DNA of 5,965 nucleotides, taken from positions 1,714-7,678 of the forward strand of contig DETN01000190.1 in assembly GCA_002362155.1 (NCBI GenBank), written 5' to 3'. The DNA is from Lachnospiraceae bacterium UBA3287 (GTDB lineage Bacteria > Bacillota > Clostridia > Lachnospirales > Lachnospiraceae). A program made the translations under genes and the position numbers. Below are positions 4,746 to 5,965 of this stretch, piece by piece; within the stretch, counting starts at the first letter, position 1; each line of letters begins with the position of its first letter. Under the pieces are notes generated by a model. It searched no databases and had not been told where the DNA came from. It saw only the letters and a program-made list of their open reading frames with translations.

Positions 4746-5965
4746 TTGGATCATAAGAAAATATCTCTGCAGGCCCAGTTCACCATCATTTTTTTCTTCC
4801 TGATCGCAGGAATGATCCTCTGCCTTGTTCTGGCCAACTCCGTGTTTCTGGATGACTTTTACAGGGACAGCCGTGTCACAGCCCTGAAAAAGTGTTACGA
4901 GAGCCTGACAAAGGCCGTGGAGGAGGGGACCATCTCTTCCGACGAATATGATGTGGAGCTTCTGCAGATCAGCAATAAGGACAACATCGGCATCATGATC
5001 GTGGATGCCGATTCCATGACTCTCAAATCCTATGCCACGGATGCGGATACCATGTACAGACGCATGTGGGAGCGCACCCTGGGGACTACGCCGGATATCA
5101 GCGAGCTGGAGGAAAGCCAGAGCCTTCTGCCCTTCTGGAACAGACGGAAAGGAAACGGAAAGGAAGAGGAAAGCGCCGAAGAGGCCCAGGAAAGCACCGA
5201 CGGGAATACTTCCGGTTCAGAGGAAGAAAACGGACAGGGCAGCCAGCATAAAATATATGATTTCTATATCGTGGAGGAGCTGGAGACCTCTGCATCCTAT
5301 TCCCTGCAGGTCATCCTGGACCGCAGGACCTCCACCCAGTATCTGGAAATGTTCGGCTTTCTGGAGGACGGCAGCATGTTCCTTCTGCGAAGCGCCCTGG
5401 AGGGAATCCGCAACAGCTCCAGGATCGCCAATGCCTTCTTCCTCCGCATGGGTCTGGCCATGGCTCTTGTGGGCGCCATGATCGCCATGTTCCTGGCGGG
5501 CAGTGTCACAAGGCCCATCCGGGAGATCACGGATATCTCCAACCGCATGAAGGGCCTGGATTTCTCCAGAAAATACCAGGGAGTAAGCCGGTCCGAGGAA
5601 GTGACGGAGCTGGGACGCAACATCAATGAGCTGTCGGATATCCTGGAGGAGACCATTTCGGAGCTGAAAACGGCCAACAACGAGCTTCAGAAGGATCTGG
5701 AGCGCAGGGAAGAGATCGAAGCCATGCGGCAGGACTTCCTTTCCAGCGTGACCCATGAACTCAAGACCCCTCTGGCCTTGATCCAGGGCTACGCCGAAGG
5801 CCTGCAGGATGGCATGGCCGAGGATCCGGAGAGCAGGGATTATTACTGCGAAGTCATCGTGGACGAAGCCGGCAAGATGAACGAAATGGTCAAAAAGCTC
5901 CTGACCCTGAACCAGCTGGAGTTCGGAAACAATCAGGTCAGCATGGATCACTTCGACGTGGTGGA
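4746..5965 (+). CDS. Membrane sensor histidine kinase (HAMP-HisKA), 3' end outside the window
   Basis: Partner kinase of the regulator just upstream; 406 codons are visible and the frame is open to the right edge. Translation starts at TTG, supported by AGGGGAGG seven bases upstream. Order: short cytoplasmic N-terminus (DHKKISLQAQ), membrane helix 1 at about 12-35, an extracytoplasmic sensor region at about 36-228, membrane helix 2 at about 229-252, HAMP linker starting at TRPIREIT (255-262), a charged helical linker with likely coiled coil (about 284-328), then HisKA. The phospho-accepting histidine is H337 in SSVTHELKTPLALIQGYAEG (333-352); the second dimerisation helix runs to about 395. 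The HATPase domain with N, G1 and G2 boxes should lie beyond 5965. The sensor region has an acidic, Ser/Gly/Glu-rich low-complexity insert at about 133-168 and no ligand domain I recognise. The H-box resembles general Firmicutes kinases; the stimulus is unknown. An ATG-only gene search would miss the true start. Confidence 0.95.
   Translation, partial: MDHKKISLQAQFTIIFFFLIAGMILCLVLANSVFLDDFYRDSRVTALKKCYESLTKAVEEGTISSDEYDVELLQISNKDNIGIMIVDADSMTLKSYATDADTMYRRMWERTLGTTPDISELEESQSLLPFWNRRKGNGKEEESAEEAQESTDGNTSGSEEENGQGSQHKIYDFYIVEELETSASYSLQVILDRRTSTQYLEMFGFLEDGSMFLLRSALEGIRNSSRIANAFFLRMGLAMALVGAMIAMFLAGSVTRPIREITDISNRMKGLDFSRKYQGVSRSEEVTELGRNINELSDILEETISELKTANNELQKDLERREEIEAMRQDFLSSVTHELKTPLALIQGYAEGLQDGMAEDPESRDYYCEVIVDEAGKMNEMVKKLLTLNQLEFGNNQVSMDHFDVV
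5145..5166 (+). repeat. Two-copy 11-base tandem repeat inside the kinase gene
   Basis: CGGAAAGGAAA (5145-5155) is followed at once by CGGAAAGGAAG (5156-5166), ten of eleven bases identical. It encodes part of the low-complexity insert in the sensor region and leads into a purine-only run (5157-5173). The unit is not a multiple of three, so gain or loss of a copy would shift the reading frame. Confidence 0.6.

Noticed and set aside
5032..5481. A 149-codon + strand frame inside the kinase gene, with others at 1055-1252, 2292-2669 and 3120-3308
   Set aside because: They overlap, in other frames, genes with complete family motifs; their translations are Arg/Pro/Ser-rich in the manner of out-of-frame GC-rich sequence.
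5217..5951. A 244-codon open frame on the - strand opposite the kinase, and a shorter one at 4410-4754 opposite the regulator
   Set aside because: Both are codon-aligned shadows of convincing sense genes, with no recognisable domain.

Overview
The window reads as an ordinary chromosomal segment of a moderately GC-rich Clostridia bacterium, most likely a Lachnospiraceae-type gut or rumen fermenter. This placement is inferred from the biotin-dependent Na+-pump decarboxylase genes with an alpha subunit lacking a fused biotin domain, the form of the clostridial glycogen debranching enzyme, strong AGGAG-type ribosome sites and compact hairpin-plus-T-tract terminators. All genes lie on the + strand. 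No mobile element, CRISPR array, tRNA or rRNA was seen.

Layout. (1) 1-1655 is the tail of a sodium-pumping decarboxylase operon: the last 28 codons of the membrane beta subunit (OadB type), a 90-base gap holding a strong hairpin, the carboxyltransferase alpha subunit (OadA type, 471 aa), and a clear intrinsic terminator. (2) 1648-4033 is a single-gene unit: a possible extended -10 promoter just after that terminator, a short leader, a 734-aa isoamylase/GlgX-type GH13 debranching enzyme, and a second terminator. (3) 3971-5965 is a two-component operon: an OmpR-family response regulator and, 15 bases after its stop, a membrane sensor histidine kinase that starts at TTG and runs off the right edge before its ATPase domain. 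The best promoter candidate for this operon is interleaved with the preceding terminator.

Function. OadA and OadB belong to one machine that couples decarboxylation of oxaloacetate (or a related acid) to Na+ export. The biotin carrier must come from another gene, presumably upstream. The debranching enzyme trims alpha-1,6 branches in glycogen and so supplies the fermentation. The two-component pair is transcribed separately, and nothing in the sequence shows its targets.

No previously undescribed system is evident. The items most worth a second look are the promoter/terminator interleaving at 3971-4033, the TTG-started kinase with an acidic low-complexity insert in its sensor region, and the hairpin between oadB and oadA. 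The three long open frames on the - strand are codon-aligned shadows of real genes.
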